Shown piece after piece: positions 36,237-44,548 of a DNA stretch of 64,000 nt. Numbering within the stretch: position 1 is the first letter of the stretch; every line of letters begins with the position of its first letter. The position numbers and the translations under genes were made by a program. Under the pieces are notes generated by a model. It ran no database searches, had not been told where the DNA came from, and worked only from the letters and a program-made list of their open reading frames with translations. Source of the stretch: Schlegelella_A sp036496385 (GTDB taxonomy: Bacteria; Pseudomonadota; Gammaproteobacteria; Burkholderiales; Burkholderiaceae_C); NCBI GenBank assembly GCA_036496385.1, contig DASXLD010000127.1, positions 1-64,000 on the forward strand, read 5' to 3'.

Positions 36237-36332
36237 ATCGGAACGTCGGTGCCGCGTTGGGAGCGGCGCTCCTGTTCGGCGTGAGCACGCCCCTACCTGC
36301 GCGGAGTTTTTTGCCAATTGACGAGAACCGTC

Positions 36333-37229
36333 TCACAGTTTCTGCGTGTCCAACGCTTTCTTGACAGCCCTTGCCAAGTCGACCGCCTTGCCCTTGCCCC
36401 AGTAGTGCAGGAACATGATCCGCGGCGTCTCCTGCGTCATGTGCTGGTGGATGGCAACGATGTTGATGCCGCTCGCGCGCATCGTTTTCAGGACGGTCTG
36501 CAACTCGCTCTCGAGCATCGCGAAATCGCCATCCACGACGGCCTGCTGGTCGCTGCCGGCAAACGCGGCCCACGTGTTGATGCCCATCTCGTTGCCGATC
36601 TCGACGCCGTGCATCGTCGTCTTGCGGCCGATCACGACTTTCACCATGCCGTTGCTGCTCTGCGACTTCGTCCCGAAGACCTCTTCGATGGGCGCGGCGG
36701 AGATGCTGCTCGTGGCCTCGATATCGCCGGGAAACGCACTGGCGGGCCTGGTCTGGCCGGATCGGACCTCGGCGATCCGGTCATAGACCGCCTTGACGCC
36801 ACGGGCCAGCCGTGCCGTGTCGCCCACGCCGCCGATGTGCATGAAGTAGATCTTGGGCTGGTCGAAGAAGAAGTGGTTGTGCAGAGCAGTGACTTCCAGC
36901 CCGGCATCGAGTGCCGCGCTCATCGCCGGGTTCACCTCATCCTCCAGCAGGACGGTGTCGCCCATCACCATCGTTCCGGCCGCCGTCGGCATGAACGCCG
37001 CGTACGACGTGATCCCCATGAAGGGCGGCAACGTCCAGCGGTCGACGCTGGGCTTGATGTCGGTGCGGGGCTTGCTGACCTTGAAGACGTTCTCGGCCTT
37101 GTTCATCGTCCCGGTGATGCCGGTGATCGACTCGATCGCTGCGGTGTCGAGGGGTAGATCAGCGGCCCGAGCGGCCGGGATGATCACGGAGGCGAACAAC
37201 GCCAATGCGATAGAGGATGAGCGGAACAT
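36333..37229 (-). CDS. DUF1259 protein with signal peptide (LpqO-like)
   Basis: A 298-aa exported protein: signal peptide to about residue 22 (ending AARA), then two tandem DUF1259 repeats (about 25-155 and 170-295). Each has the His motif (ALHNHFFFDQPKIYFMHIGG and AIHQHMTQETPRIMFLHYWG). Function unknown; the paired H-x-H motifs suggest metal binding. It lies beside another secreted-protein gene and the chrB locus. Confidence 0.85.
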   Translation of the reverse strand: MFRSSSIALALFASVIIPAARAADLPLDTAAIESITGITGTMNKAENVFKVSKPRTDIKPSVDRWTLPPFMGITSYAAFMPTAAGTMVMGDTVLLEDEVNPAMSAALDAGLEVTALHNHFFFDQPKIYFMHIGGVGDTARLARGVKAVYDRIAEVRSGQTRPASAFPGDIEATSSISAAPIEEVFGTKSQSSNGMVKVVIGRKTTMHGVEIGNEMGINTWAAFAGSDQQAVVDGDFAMLESELQTVLKTMRASGINIVAIHQHMTQETPRIMFLHYWGKGKAVDLARAVKKALDTQKL

Positions 37230-37336
37230 GGGAAGTCCTTGGAGGGTTGAAAAGAAGCGCCTTGCGGCCCGGTCCCTGCTTCCGCGTGATGCTCTTGTTG
37301 ACGCGACGATTCAGGAACGATCGTCGGCGAGGGTGC

Positions 37337-37954
37337 TCACGGACGAGCCGCCTGATAGGCGAACTCGCTGAAGGCCGTCACGCTGTCGGCCTTGGTCCAC
37401 ACGCCGACGCTGCCGGCGCCGGTGATGTGATCGTCGCTGAAATCGATGTAGCGTCTGCCGTCGAGCGAGACGGCGATCTTCGTGCCGGCGAACTCGACCC
37501 GCAGCGTGTGCCACTGGCCCGCCGGCACCGGCGCGTCGACGTACTTGAGGGTCTTGCGGATACCGCGCGCCGTGTAGTAGAGCGACACGTTGTTCTCGAG
37601 CGCGTTGGCGCGAGCGACGTAGTAGTTGTCGCCGTCCTTCCAGCGCCAGACGACGCCGCCGGCCTGGTCTTCCCTGCCGGAGAGCGGCTTGAACCTCGCC
37701 TCGACCCACCCGTCGGTCAGCGTCGTAGTGCTTCTGACGCACCACGGAAAGGTCGCTGATCCGGACTGGCGCAGCACCTTGCCGCCTGGCGCGCCCGGGT
37801 CGGTCTCGACCGTCCACTTGGAAGTGCCCCGGCCGGTGGCGCCGCATTTCCAGCCCGTCGGCGGCTGGCCGACGGCATCCGCATCGAAGCTGATCGTTTC
37901 AGCCATGGCGCTTGCCGACAGGCACCAGAGCGCAACACACAGGGCAAGTCGCAT
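37337..37954 (-). CDS. Secreted concanavalin-like (DUF1080/LamG-type) protein
   Basis: A 205-aa protein with a clean signal peptide (about 1-18, ending SAMA). A jelly-roll-like domain follows: WVEARFKPLSG, GGVVWRWKDGDNYYVARANALENNVSLYY, WHTLRVEFAGTKIAVSLDGRRYIDFSDDHI and SVGVWTKADSVTAFSEF. Similar domains bind carbohydrates or act in 3-keto-glycoside hydrolases, but no catalytic set is evident here. It follows the superoxide-dismutase fusion gene in the same direction by about 18 bp, so it may share that transcript. Confidence 0.75.
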   Translation of the reverse strand: MRLALCVALWCLSASAMAETISFDADAVGQPPTGWKCGATGRGTSKWTVETDPGAPGGKVLRQSGSATFPWCVRSTTTLTDGWVEARFKPLSGREDQAGGVVWRWKDGDNYYVARANALENNVSLYYTARGIRKTLKYVDAPVPAGQWHTLRVEFAGTKIAVSLDGRRYIDFSDDHITGAGSVGVWTKADSVTAFSEFAYQAARP

Positions 37955-37972
37955 CGCGGTCTCCTCGTGCGT

Positions 37973-38887
37973 TCACGACGCGGTCCCCTTCGGATCGACC
38001 GGCCGGCCGGCCGCTTGCCAGCCGTCGATTCCGCCGCGCAAAAAGCGCGCCTTGAGCCCCTGGCCACGCAAGCGCAACGCCGTCGCTCGCCCGACCTCAT
38101 GGCCATAGACGCAATAGACCACGATCTCCTTGTCGGCCGGCAAGTCGCGCGCCCAGGCATCGAGCGCTGCCGGGTCACGCCACTTCGCACCGGGGATGAG
38201 GGTCTCGGCTTTGTCGAACATGCCGGCGCGCCGGACGTCGAGCACTTCGGCCCCGGCCAAGTCGTCCTGGCTCGCCGCGAATAGCTCGCTGGCGCCGTGG
38301 ACAGCAGCCTGATAGCGCTCATAGACCTGCGCCCAGTCGATGTTGGCCATGAAGGCATCGACGTATGCGGCCGCCGCCGCGCCGTAGTCCAGGTGATATG
38401 CGTGCTCGTACATGTCGAGCGCCAGGATCGCAATGCCGCCGGCCACAGCGTCGGTGTGATCGGCGGCCCATTGATTGACCAGGCTCCCGTCGCGCGGAAG
38501 GAAGGTCAGCAACACCCAGCCCGAGCCTCCCCCGAGCGCCTTGCCCATGGCGACGAACTCGGCGCGCCACCGATCGACGCTGCCGAAGTTGGCCTCCAGC
38601 GCCAAGGCCATGGCCGGCACCATGGTCTTGCGATCGCCGCCGAGGGAGTCGAAGTACAGCTCGTGCAGCAGCATCGAGTTCGTGGCGATCAGCTCCTCGC
38701 GCTTGAGGCCGTTGAGCTGGAACCCCGGTGCGCTGGCGAAGTCGAGCGCTCGAAGTTGGCCGCGGATCGCGTTGAGGCGCTTGACTGCGCCGCCGTAGTT
38801 GTTCGCGTGGTGACTGGCGAGCAGGCGTTCGGAGAGTCCCTTGAGCGCCGCCGACGAAAAGGCGAGAGGGCGTGGCGTGAAGTCCAT
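37973..38887 (-). CDS. Superoxide dismutase (Fe/Mn type)-rhodanese fusion (ChrC-like)
   Basis: A 304-aa two-domain protein. Residues 1-195 follow Fe/Mn superoxide dismutase: H75 in SMLLHELYF, and D158 and H162 in LDMYEHAYHLDYG, correspond to three metal ligands. By hand alignment the first ligand (His26 of E. coli SodB) falls on L22, before the SHHANNYGG stretch, so dismutase activity is doubtful. Residues 210-300 are a rhodanese domain with active-site C259 in YCVYGHEVGR. ATG 38887 has GGAAGGA upstream. Position after chrB matches chrC, the SOD gene of chrBACF chromate operons. Confidence 0.85.
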   Translation of the reverse strand: MDFTPRPLAFSSAALKGLSERLLASHHANNYGGAVKRLNAIRGQLRALDFASAPGFQLNGLKREELIATNSMLLHELYFDSLGGDRKTMVPAMALALEANFGSVDRWRAEFVAMGKALGGGSGWVLLTFLPRDGSLVNQWAADHTDAVAGGIAILALDMYEHAYHLDYGAAAAAYVDAFMANIDWAQVYERYQAAVHGASELFAASQDDLAGAEVLDVRRAGMFDKAETLIPGAKWRDPAALDAWARDLPADKEIVVYCVYGHEVGRATALRLRGQGLKARFLRGGIDGWQAAGRPVDPKGTAS

Positions 38888-38906
38888 GGTGAATCCTTCC
38901 GGTGGT

Positions 38907-39011
38907 TCAGGCGTGCGTCATCAGCGGATGAAGCATGTAGCGCACGAGCTGCCAGAGCGAGTAGGACGGCGCCTTCGGGGCCGCATCCGGCTCGCGCGAA
39001 ACCGGGGTCAT
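38907..39011 (-). pseudogene. chrA: chrA (chromate transporter) N-terminal remnant
   Basis: A 34-codon ORF whose ATG overlaps the chrB stop by 4 bp, as in intact chrBA pairs. It reads a Pro/Ala-rich start, then YSLWQLVRYML, the beginning of the first ChrA helix region as I recall it from the family, and then ends LHPLMTHA and stop. Intact ChrA is about 400-450 aa. The next gene follows about 20 bp on with its own ribosome site, so an in-frame internal deletion of about 1.2 kb is the likely cause. No chromate efflux is expected from this locus. Confidence 0.6.
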
Positions 39012-39997
39012 CGGGCGTTGCCTTTCGCTGCGCTGCGCTGCGCCTCGCGCTCAAAGTGGGCGTAGAGCGAATCGAGCACGTTGCTCATCTCGGCGAGGAG
39101 ATCGTCGTCGTCGGTGATCCGCTCGCGGGCTCCGGCCATGACCGCGTCGAAGCCGGTCGCCTCGGAAACCGGCTCGCCGCCGACGTCGAGGGCGTGAACG
39201 ATCGTGCCGAGGCGGGCGAGGGCGGCATCGCCGTCGAGGCCGAAGCTCGCCAACAGCGTTTCGAAGGTGACTCGATCGCCGACGTGGGTGAAGGTCGCGC
39301 CGTCGAAATCGAAGCCGAGTGCGCTCTTGGGACAATCGGAGGGCTTGGCGAGCCAGCGGAACTTGGCGTCGGGGTCGATGAAGCGGCGGATCAGCCAGGC
39401 GCTCGCCACCCGGTCGACCCAGAGACGGCGCCGCGTCGCCCAGGTCCGTCCGCGGTACTTGCCGGCATCGAGCCTCGGGACCTGCCCGGCGATCTTGTGC
39501 GGCTCGTGGGGTGACAGGACGGCGTCGATGCGCTTGCTGAAGTCGATCCATGCGGCTTCCGCCTCGACGCTCGCCTCCGAAGGGAAGAAGTCGCTTGATC
39601 GCAGCGCCTCGAACTCCTTCTCCAGGCGTCGCTTCAGCCGCGTGAGCTCGGTCATCGACAGGGATCGAAGGCCACGGTTCTCGCTTTTCCAGCTCTTGCG
39701 CAGCTCGGCGTACTGCTCCGAGCGGTCGAACAGCTGTCGGTAGGCGATGTCGTCGTCGGGCGTGTCGGGGGCGACCGTCATGAGCCACCCGCTTCCGCCC
39801 TCGCGCATGCATTCGTCGCCGAGCTCGCGCAGCGCTTCGGCGCGCCCTGGGCCGGAAGGCAGCAGGTAGGCGCCGTCACGGAGAGCGACGCAACCGAGGG
39901 CTTTGAGGGCGCGCCAGATGCGCATGCGCCCGGTCGCGCTTGATGTGGGCAGCGAGATGACGAGAAGCAGCCAGCTCGTCGCGGATCCAGCAGTCAT
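39008..39997 (-). CDS. chrB: ChrB chromate resistance protein/regulator
   Basis: A 329-aa protein of the ChrB family. The N-terminal part (about 1-150: WLLLVISLPTSSATGRMRIWRALKALGCVALRDGAYLLP) is a winged-helix-like regulator domain. The C-terminal ChrB domain has TWATRRRLWVDRVASAWLIRRFIDPDA and FDFDGATFTHVGDRVTFETLL. In Ochrobactrum tritici ChrB is a chromate-sensing repressor of chrBACF. ATG 39997 gives MTAGSATSW; in-frame ATGs at 40006 and 40009 lie in the palindromic promoter region. Confidence 0.88.
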   Translation of the reverse strand: MTAGSATSWLLLVISLPTSSATGRMRIWRALKALGCVALRDGAYLLPSGPGRAEALRELGDECMREGGSGWLMTVAPDTPDDDIAYRQLFDRSEQYAELRKSWKSENRGLRSLSMTELTRLKRRLEKEFEALRSSDFFPSEASVEAEAAWIDFSKRIDAVLSPHEPHKIAGQVPRLDAGKYRGRTWATRRRLWVDRVASAWLIRRFIDPDAKFRWLAKPSDCPKSALGFDFDGATFTHVGDRVTFETLLASFGLDGDAALARLGTIVHALDVGGEPVSEATGFDAVMAGARERITDDDDLLAEMSNVLDSLYAHFEREAQRSAAKGNAR

Positions 39998-40030
39998 GTA
40001 CGACATCATACATTGATGTAGAGTACAAGA
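39998..40030. promoter_or_regulatory. ChrB operator-like dyads in the divergent chrB promoter
   Basis: The interval holds CATCA-TACAT-TGATG (5-bp arms, 40004-40018) nested in the wider TGTAC (39998-40002) ... GTACA arms, with TATGAT as a possible -10 for chrB on the minus strand. It overlaps the 5' end of chrB and precedes the divergent gene at 40077. By analogy with autoregulated ChrB this would be its binding site. Confidence 0.5.
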
Positions 40031-40076
40031 CATGAAAGGTGGAGACATCCCAGCGCAACGATCAAATGAGGAGGTG

Positions 40077-41156
40077 ATGACTACTCGTCCAGTGCAGATC
40101 GCCATCGTCTATCCGGGCGACAGCGAGGTCCGTCGCCTGGCGACGCGCGAGAACAACCGCTTCGCCGCCGTTTTCGCCGCCTTTGCGGCACGCGGCGTGG
40201 ACGCGCACCCGGCGGTCTACAACCTGGCGCAGGCGAACGAGCTGCGCGACCAGTTGCTGGGGCTCGACGGAGCGCTGGTCTGGGTGAATCCGATCGACGC
40301 CGGGCATTCGCGCGCTCCGCTCGACGCCGTGCTCCGCGAGGTCGCGGATGCCGGCGTGTTCGTCAGCACGCATCCCGATGTCATCATGAAGCTGGGCACG
40401 AAGGACGTGCTCTTCGACACACGCGAGATGGGTTGGGGCAGCGACGTCCGTCGACTCGACACCCTGGAGCAACTGCGAGCCGAGCTCGGCGACCGGCTCG
40501 CCGGAGGCGCGATTCGGGTCCTGAAGCAATGGCGCGGTCACAGCGGCATCGGCGTCTGGCGTGTCCAGCGCACGCCTGGCGAAGCGGCCTTCGGGACCCG
40601 AAGTCGCGTCCTCGCCAAGCACGCCCCGCGCGACAGCGCCGAAGTCATGGTGAGCTTCAACGAGTTCGTCGCCCTCATGGCGCCGTATTTCGATGAGGGC
40701 GGCCACATGGTCGACCAGGCATGGCAGCCGCGATTGAGCGAAGGCATGGTCCGTTGCTACCTCGTGCAGGACCGCGTGGCGGGCTTCGGGTTGCAAGCGG
40801 TGAACGCGCTTCATCCCCCTCTGGCCGGAGACGGGTCGGGAGAGGCGCCGACGCCGAGCCAGCGTCTCTACCACCCGCCCGATCTTGCGCATCTGCAAGG
40901 CTTGAAGCAGCGTTTGGAGACCGAATGGGTGCCGGAGCTGGAACGCACGCTCGGCATCCGCCGCGAGCAACTGCCGCTGCTGTGGGACTGCGATTTCCTG
41001 CACGGCGAGCCGGCGGGCGAGGCCGACGAGCGCTACGTGCTGTGCGAGATCAATGTCAGCAGCGTCGCGCCGTTTCCGGATTCAGCCATCGAGCCACTGG
41101 TCACCGCAGCGTTGAACTGCGTCGAAGCGGAACGGCGGCGACGTCCGATTCGGTGA
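40077..41156 (+). CDS. ATP-grasp-like protein of unknown function (Cj0069-like)
   Basis: A 359-aa protein starting MTTRPVQIAIVYPGD. It has ATP-grasp-like features: KLGTKDVLFDTREMGWGSDV, RVLKQWRGHSGIGVWRVQ (lysine plus glycine-rich loop) and a metal-binding end WDCDFLHGEPAGEADERYVLCEINVSSVAPFP with acidic residues and Asn. I believe it belongs with the Cj0069 group, but this is from memory. The start is unclear: AGGAGG is only two bases from ATG 40077, and ATG 40032 upstream is in frame. It is divergent from chrB and may share its control. Confidence 0.65.
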   Translation: MTTRPVQIAIVYPGDSEVRRLATRENNRFAAVFAAFAARGVDAHPAVYNLAQANELRDQLLGLDGALVWVNPIDAGHSRAPLDAVLREVADAGVFVSTHPDVIMKLGTKDVLFDTREMGWGSDVRRLDTLEQLRAELGDRLAGGAIRVLKQWRGHSGIGVWRVQRTPGEAAFGTRSRVLAKHAPRDSAEVMVSFNEFVALMAPYFDEGGHMVDQAWQPRLSEGMVRCYLVQDRVAGFGLQAVNALHPPLAGDGSGEAPTPSQRLYHPPDLAHLQGLKQRLETEWVPELERTLGIRREQLPLLWDCDFLHGEPAGEADERYVLCEINVSSVAPFPDSAIEPLVTAALNCVEAERRRRPIR

Positions 41157-41321
41157 GGACGGGGCCGCCGGCGGCTCGCCATCGACCCGAATGAACGGCG
41201 CGGACGCGGTGCGACACTCCGCGGACCCGAGCCCCGCGTTCCTGGGATTGGAGTTCTCGAGACGACGTCGTTCAATCTCGAGGTCCATCCTGCACGGCCT
41301 GCAGTGCCGCGACTGCTTGCG

Positions 41322-41516
41322 ATGCGAGCCTCGTTCGTCATGTCTCTGCTCGTGTTCGTCGTCCCGGTTTCTGCCGCGGCGGCGCGGGCGACGGCGAGCG
41401 CGAACGTGGTCGTGCCCGTCGATGTCGCCCTGGCGAGATCGAGCGCGGCGCCTGCGGTCTCGGTCTCGATCGAGCGTGATGGGACCTACGCGCACGTCAC
41501 CGTCGCGTTCAACTGA
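41322..41516 (+). CDS. Possible small secreted protein
   Basis: A 64-codon ORF with a convincing signal peptide (MRASFVMSLLVFVVPVSAAAARA) and a short mature part (TASANVVVPVDVALARSS...VSVSIERDGTYAHVTVAFN). The N- and C-terminal strings resemble the two ends of DUF4402-type adhesin-like proteins (about 150-170 aa), so it could be another internally deleted gene; this is speculative. No clear ribosome site was seen. It lies about 165 bp after the ATP-grasp-like gene. Confidence 0.35.
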   Translation: MRASFVMSLLVFVVPVSAAAARATASANVVVPVDVALARSSAAPAVSVSIERDGTYAHVTVAFN

Positions 41517-41811
41517 ACTCTGAGGACGTAGAAGCTGCTTCAGCGCATCCCGCCCGTTCAGAAAGTCGCCGACGCGGCAACCGCGCGGCAGTAGCAACTG
41601 GTTGCAAGGCTGGCGCTTTGCGACGCGGCAATCCCTCGATTTCGTCACAAGCGAACAAGTCTCGCGCCCGCGAAGCATCAGGGCTGCCGCCGCAGGGTGG
41701 CATGGAAGATGCGCATGACGGTGCAAAGCCTCGGAGGCTGCGGAGGTGACGATGCTCTCCTCGATATGGTCCGTCGCGCGCAGCGCGCGCCCACAGGTGT
41801 TCTGACCGGCC
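41517..41811. other. Interval without a recognisable gene
   Basis: About 295 bp between a possible small secreted protein and a PAS protein. It contains GCAACTGGTTGC, a short perfect palindrome near 41597-41608, and a GCGCGC-rich stretch near 41780. I see no promoter, RNA or reading frame that I can defend. Confidence 0.4.
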
Positions 41812-42999
41812 GTGGAACGCCAAGCGATCGCCGTCGGCCAGCGCCGCCACGCGCCACTGCCACAGAGCTCGCCGGCGCGGTCGGTGGCCTGCGCCGCGGG
41901 CTGGGACGACAGCAGTGGCGCCGTCGGCGTCCTCACCGAGGGATTCGGCACCGACTCGGCGACGCACCACCTCTTTGCGGCGCTGTCGACGCGACAGCCG
42001 GCTCATGACATTCGCGAGGCGAGCGTCGCGCACCGCGATCGTTTCGGCGCCGCGGCTCAGGCGATCGCCGCGGCCCTCGACCGTCTGAACGTCGCCGTCT
42101 GTGCCTTCGATGCCGACGACCGCACCGCGTTCTGGAACGACGCCTATCTGCGCTTTTTCCCGGAGCAGGTCGGCTTCATCCACGAGGGTGAGCCCTACCG
42201 TGCCAATCTGCGCCGCTTCTACAAGGTGCGGCTCGAGCCGGAGGAGTTGGGCTTGCTCGAGCGCTATGTCGACGAAGGCGTCGCGCGGCCGTCCGAAGAG
42301 CAGGCGCCGCAGGCCTTCAGCCACCGCGGTTTCTGGCTGCAGGTCGCCGAAGAGGCCGGGCCGGCGGGCCGGATCTGCCTCTGGACGCGGGCGACGAACG
42401 TCGTCCCGGTCGCGGTCAAGGACGAGATCGACGGCCCCGGCATGATCGGGCTGGCGAGCGGCCTCGATCTCTTCGAGCACGTCGGCGAAGGCATCATGCT
42501 GACCGGCCCCGAGGGGCGGATCGGCTGGGTCAACGAGGCGTTCGTCGCGATGTACCGCCTGGCCGACAAGGCGCGCGCAACGCAAGGCGACTTCGTCGAC
42601 GTCTACCTCACCGCCTGGCGCGGTGCCGATCCTGCGGAGCGATCGCGCTTCGAGTCCGGGCTCGCGCTGCTCGAGCAAAACCTCTGCTTCGCCGGCGCGC
42701 CCTACGAGCTCCCGTTGCCCGGCGATCGTTGGGTGCGCGTCGTCGAGCAGCGCCGACCCGACGGCTTCGCCTGCTTCGCGCACGTCGACATCTCCCTGCT
42801 GAAGCGTCGCCAGCAACGGCTATTGCTCGCCGAGGAGCGCGTCCGTGTGTACGCGGCACGGTTGGCCGAGAAGTCGAAGCTGCTCGATGCCATGCTCGAC
42901 CGCATCGACAACACGGGCGTCGTCGTGGTCGGCACCGAGCGGTCCGTCGCGCTTGGCGGCGGTGCCGCAGTGCCCGTGCTCGGCGACGCCGCGCGCTGA
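41812..42999 (+). CDS. PAS domain protein, probably C-terminally truncated signalling protein
   Basis: A 395-aa cytosolic protein. Two PAS units are visible: about 80-205 (ALDRLNVAVCAFDADDRTAFWNDAYLRFFPEQ) and about 215-330 (LFEHVGEGIMLTGPEGRIGWVNEAFVAMYRLADKA). A coiled-coil-like linker follows (LKRRQQRLLLAEERVRVYAARLAEKSKLLDAMLDRIDNTGVVVV), which normally leads into a third PAS or an output domain. Here the frame ends 20 residues later in low-complexity sequence, with no GGDEF, kinase or other output. GTG 41812 is the only plausible start in frame; the first 60 residues look non-conserved. Confidence 0.6.
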   Translation: MERQAIAVGQRRHAPLPQSSPARSVACAAGWDDSSGAVGVLTEGFGTDSATHHLFAALSTRQPAHDIREASVAHRDRFGAAAQAIAAALDRLNVAVCAFDADDRTAFWNDAYLRFFPEQVGFIHEGEPYRANLRRFYKVRLEPEELGLLERYVDEGVARPSEEQAPQAFSHRGFWLQVAEEAGPAGRICLWTRATNVVPVAVKDEIDGPGMIGLASGLDLFEHVGEGIMLTGPEGRIGWVNEAFVAMYRLADKARATQGDFVDVYLTAWRGADPAERSRFESGLALLEQNLCFAGAPYELPLPGDRWVRVVEQRRPDGFACFAHVDISLLKRRQQRLLLAEERVRVYAARLAEKSKLLDAMLDRIDNTGVVVVGTERSVALGGGAAVPVLGDAAR

Positions 43000-43011
43000 C
43001 GGGTCGACGCC

Positions 43012-43227
43012 TCAGTCGTGCCAGAAGGGCTGGGTCTCGGCCCAGACGGGGTCGGCGGGACGCGGATCGTTCGGTGTCGGCAACGCGGCCGGGGCGATGG
43101 CCGAGATCGGATTCCACTGCGACGGCTCGCGCCGCTCGACGCCCCAGTCGCCGCTGCGTCGCTGACCGCCGCCAGCTTGTGCGAACCCCGTGACCCGCCA
43201 AACCTGGCCGAGAAAGTGGATGGCCAT
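43012..43227 (-). CDS. Possible small hypothetical protein
   Basis: A 71-codon ORF starting MAIHFLGQVWRVTGFAQAGGG and ending PADPVWAETQPFWHD, with GGGAG about seven bases before ATG 43227. The sequence is not low-complexity and has several tryptophans, which is unusual for a chance high-GC frame, but no family is recognised. It runs antiparallel to its neighbours. If it is not a gene, the whole 43000-43523 interval is non-coding. Confidence 0.4.
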   Translation of the reverse strand: MAIHFLGQVWRVTGFAQAGGGQRRSGDWGVERREPSQWNPISAIAPAALPTPNDPRPADPVWAETQPFWHD

Positions 43228-43523
43228 GAGCACTCCCGTCGTTCTTGGCCGCAGCTAGCGCGTGCGCCGGCGCGAGTCTTGCGGATCACAGGGGTTCAGG
43301 GCATCCCCTCGATGGAGGAGATGCTGCCGAGCTTGCGTGACACCCCTGCGACCGACAACCTTGGCAAATGCCATTCCCACGCGCGAGGAGCGGACCCGCG
43401 GCCGGTGATCGCGGCGCGTCAACAGCCCGCGTTTCCGTGACGAAGGCCGCCTCAGCGACGGCACACCGCGGGGTCGCCTTCCTAGAATCGGCGGATGTTG
43501 TCGATCGAGGATCGGACGCTCCG
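43228..43523. other. Interval upstream of degenerate GGDEF gene
   Basis: About 296 bp. TAGAAT at 43483-43488 could be a -10 box for the gene starting at 43524, with a weak -35-like GGCACA 17 bp before it. No RNA gene, operator or conserved reading frame is apparent. Confidence 0.35.
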
Positions 43524-44426
43524 GTGAACGGCCCGCCGCTTCGCGTCCTCGCCGTCGCTGCCTCCGCGCTTGCTCCGCCCGGGTTCGCCGTCGAAGCGAG
43601 CTCCGGCTGGGCCGACGCCGCCGAGCGACTGGCAGACGGCGATCGCTTCGATCTCGTTCTCGTCGACGGCGACGCTGTGCCTGCGTCGGCGGCCAAGATC
43701 ACGGCGGTGGCCGACCGCGTCGCGCTCGTCGTCGTTCTTGCCGATCCCGATGCCGCGCACGCGCCCGCTTGGCTGCACCACGGCGCCGACGACGTGGTCG
43801 GCCGCGTCGAGCTCGCTGGTGCGGCGGGCTGGCGCCGGCTTCGCTTCGCGGTCGAGCGCCGCCGCCGCCGCCTCGACGGCCGCCAAGGCGGGCACTCCGT
43901 CGACCCGGCGACCGGCTTGCCGCACCGCCAGCAGCTCGTCGAGCATCTCAGCCAGCTGCTCGCGTTGCGCGAGCGTGAGCCGTCGCCGATGGCGCTGCTC
44001 GCGTTTCGCATCGAGGGCTTGCGGCCGGCCCACGGTGGCGCCGAGGCGGGCGATGCCGACGTCTTGCGGCGCAAGATCGCGGTCCGCCTGCGGGCCGGTG
44101 TCCGCGCGAGCGACGTCGTCGCCGCGATCGATGACGACGCCTACGCGATCCTGCTCGGCTCCATCCTCACCCCGGCCGACGGCGAGCGCGTTGCCCTGAA
44201 GCTGGTCGCGGCGCTGCTGGCGCCGTTCATGGTCGGCGCGATCGAGCGCTCGGTCGCCGTGGCCCTTGGCATCGCCCACTCTCCGGGCGATGGCAACGAC
44301 GCCGAGCTCCTGCTGCGCCGTGCCCTGTCGCTCGCCGCGGCGGCGCCGGCGGTGGCTCCCGACGGGCCGGCGACGACGCGCGACGGCGCCGGCCGGCGCC
44401 GAGCCGCCGCCAACGACGACCGCTGA
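43524..44426 (+). CDS. Receiver-like plus degenerate GGDEF domain protein
   Basis: A 300-aa protein. Residues 1-115 resemble a response-regulator receiver (FDLVLVDGDAVPAS with a likely acceptor-position aspartate). Residues 130-285 follow a GGDEF domain (DPATGLPHRQQLVEHLSQLLAL, LAFRIEGLRPAHG, RASDVVAAIDDDAYAILL, SVAVALGIAHSPGDGNDAELLLRRA). The catalytic GG(D/E)EF loop is replaced by IDDDAYAIL, so no diguanylate cyclase activity is expected. It may bind c-di-GMP or GTP, or serve as a scaffold. Start GTG 43524 is tentative. Confidence 0.65.
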   Translation: MNGPPLRVLAVAASALAPPGFAVEASSGWADAAERLADGDRFDLVLVDGDAVPASAAKITAVADRVALVVVLADPDAAHAPAWLHHGADDVVGRVELAGAAGWRRLRFAVERRRRRLDGRQGGHSVDPATGLPHRQQLVEHLSQLLALREREPSPMALLAFRIEGLRPAHGGAEAGDADVLRRKIAVRLRAGVRASDVVAAIDDDAYAILLGSILTPADGERVALKLVAALLAPFMVGAIERSVAVALGIAHSPGDGNDAELLLRRALSLAAAAPAVAPDGPATTRDGAGRRRAAANDDR

Positions 44427-44548
44427 CCTGCGTTCGGTGCTGCGCGCGGCGTGGCAACGATGTGCCGGACAATCGCGCAGCCATGCCGATATCCTTCCGC
44501 CTTTCGCCGGCAGCCGCCGCGCGACCACGCTGCCGCTGAAAGCCGACC

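Noticed and set aside
36260..36272. GGAGCG-G-CGCTCC inverted repeat as a terminator for the deacylase
   Set aside because: The one-base loop cannot form a hairpin and no T-run follows.
43255..43464. 69-codon minus-strand ORF
   Set aside because: Arg/Ser-rich shadow-like composition and no ribosome site.
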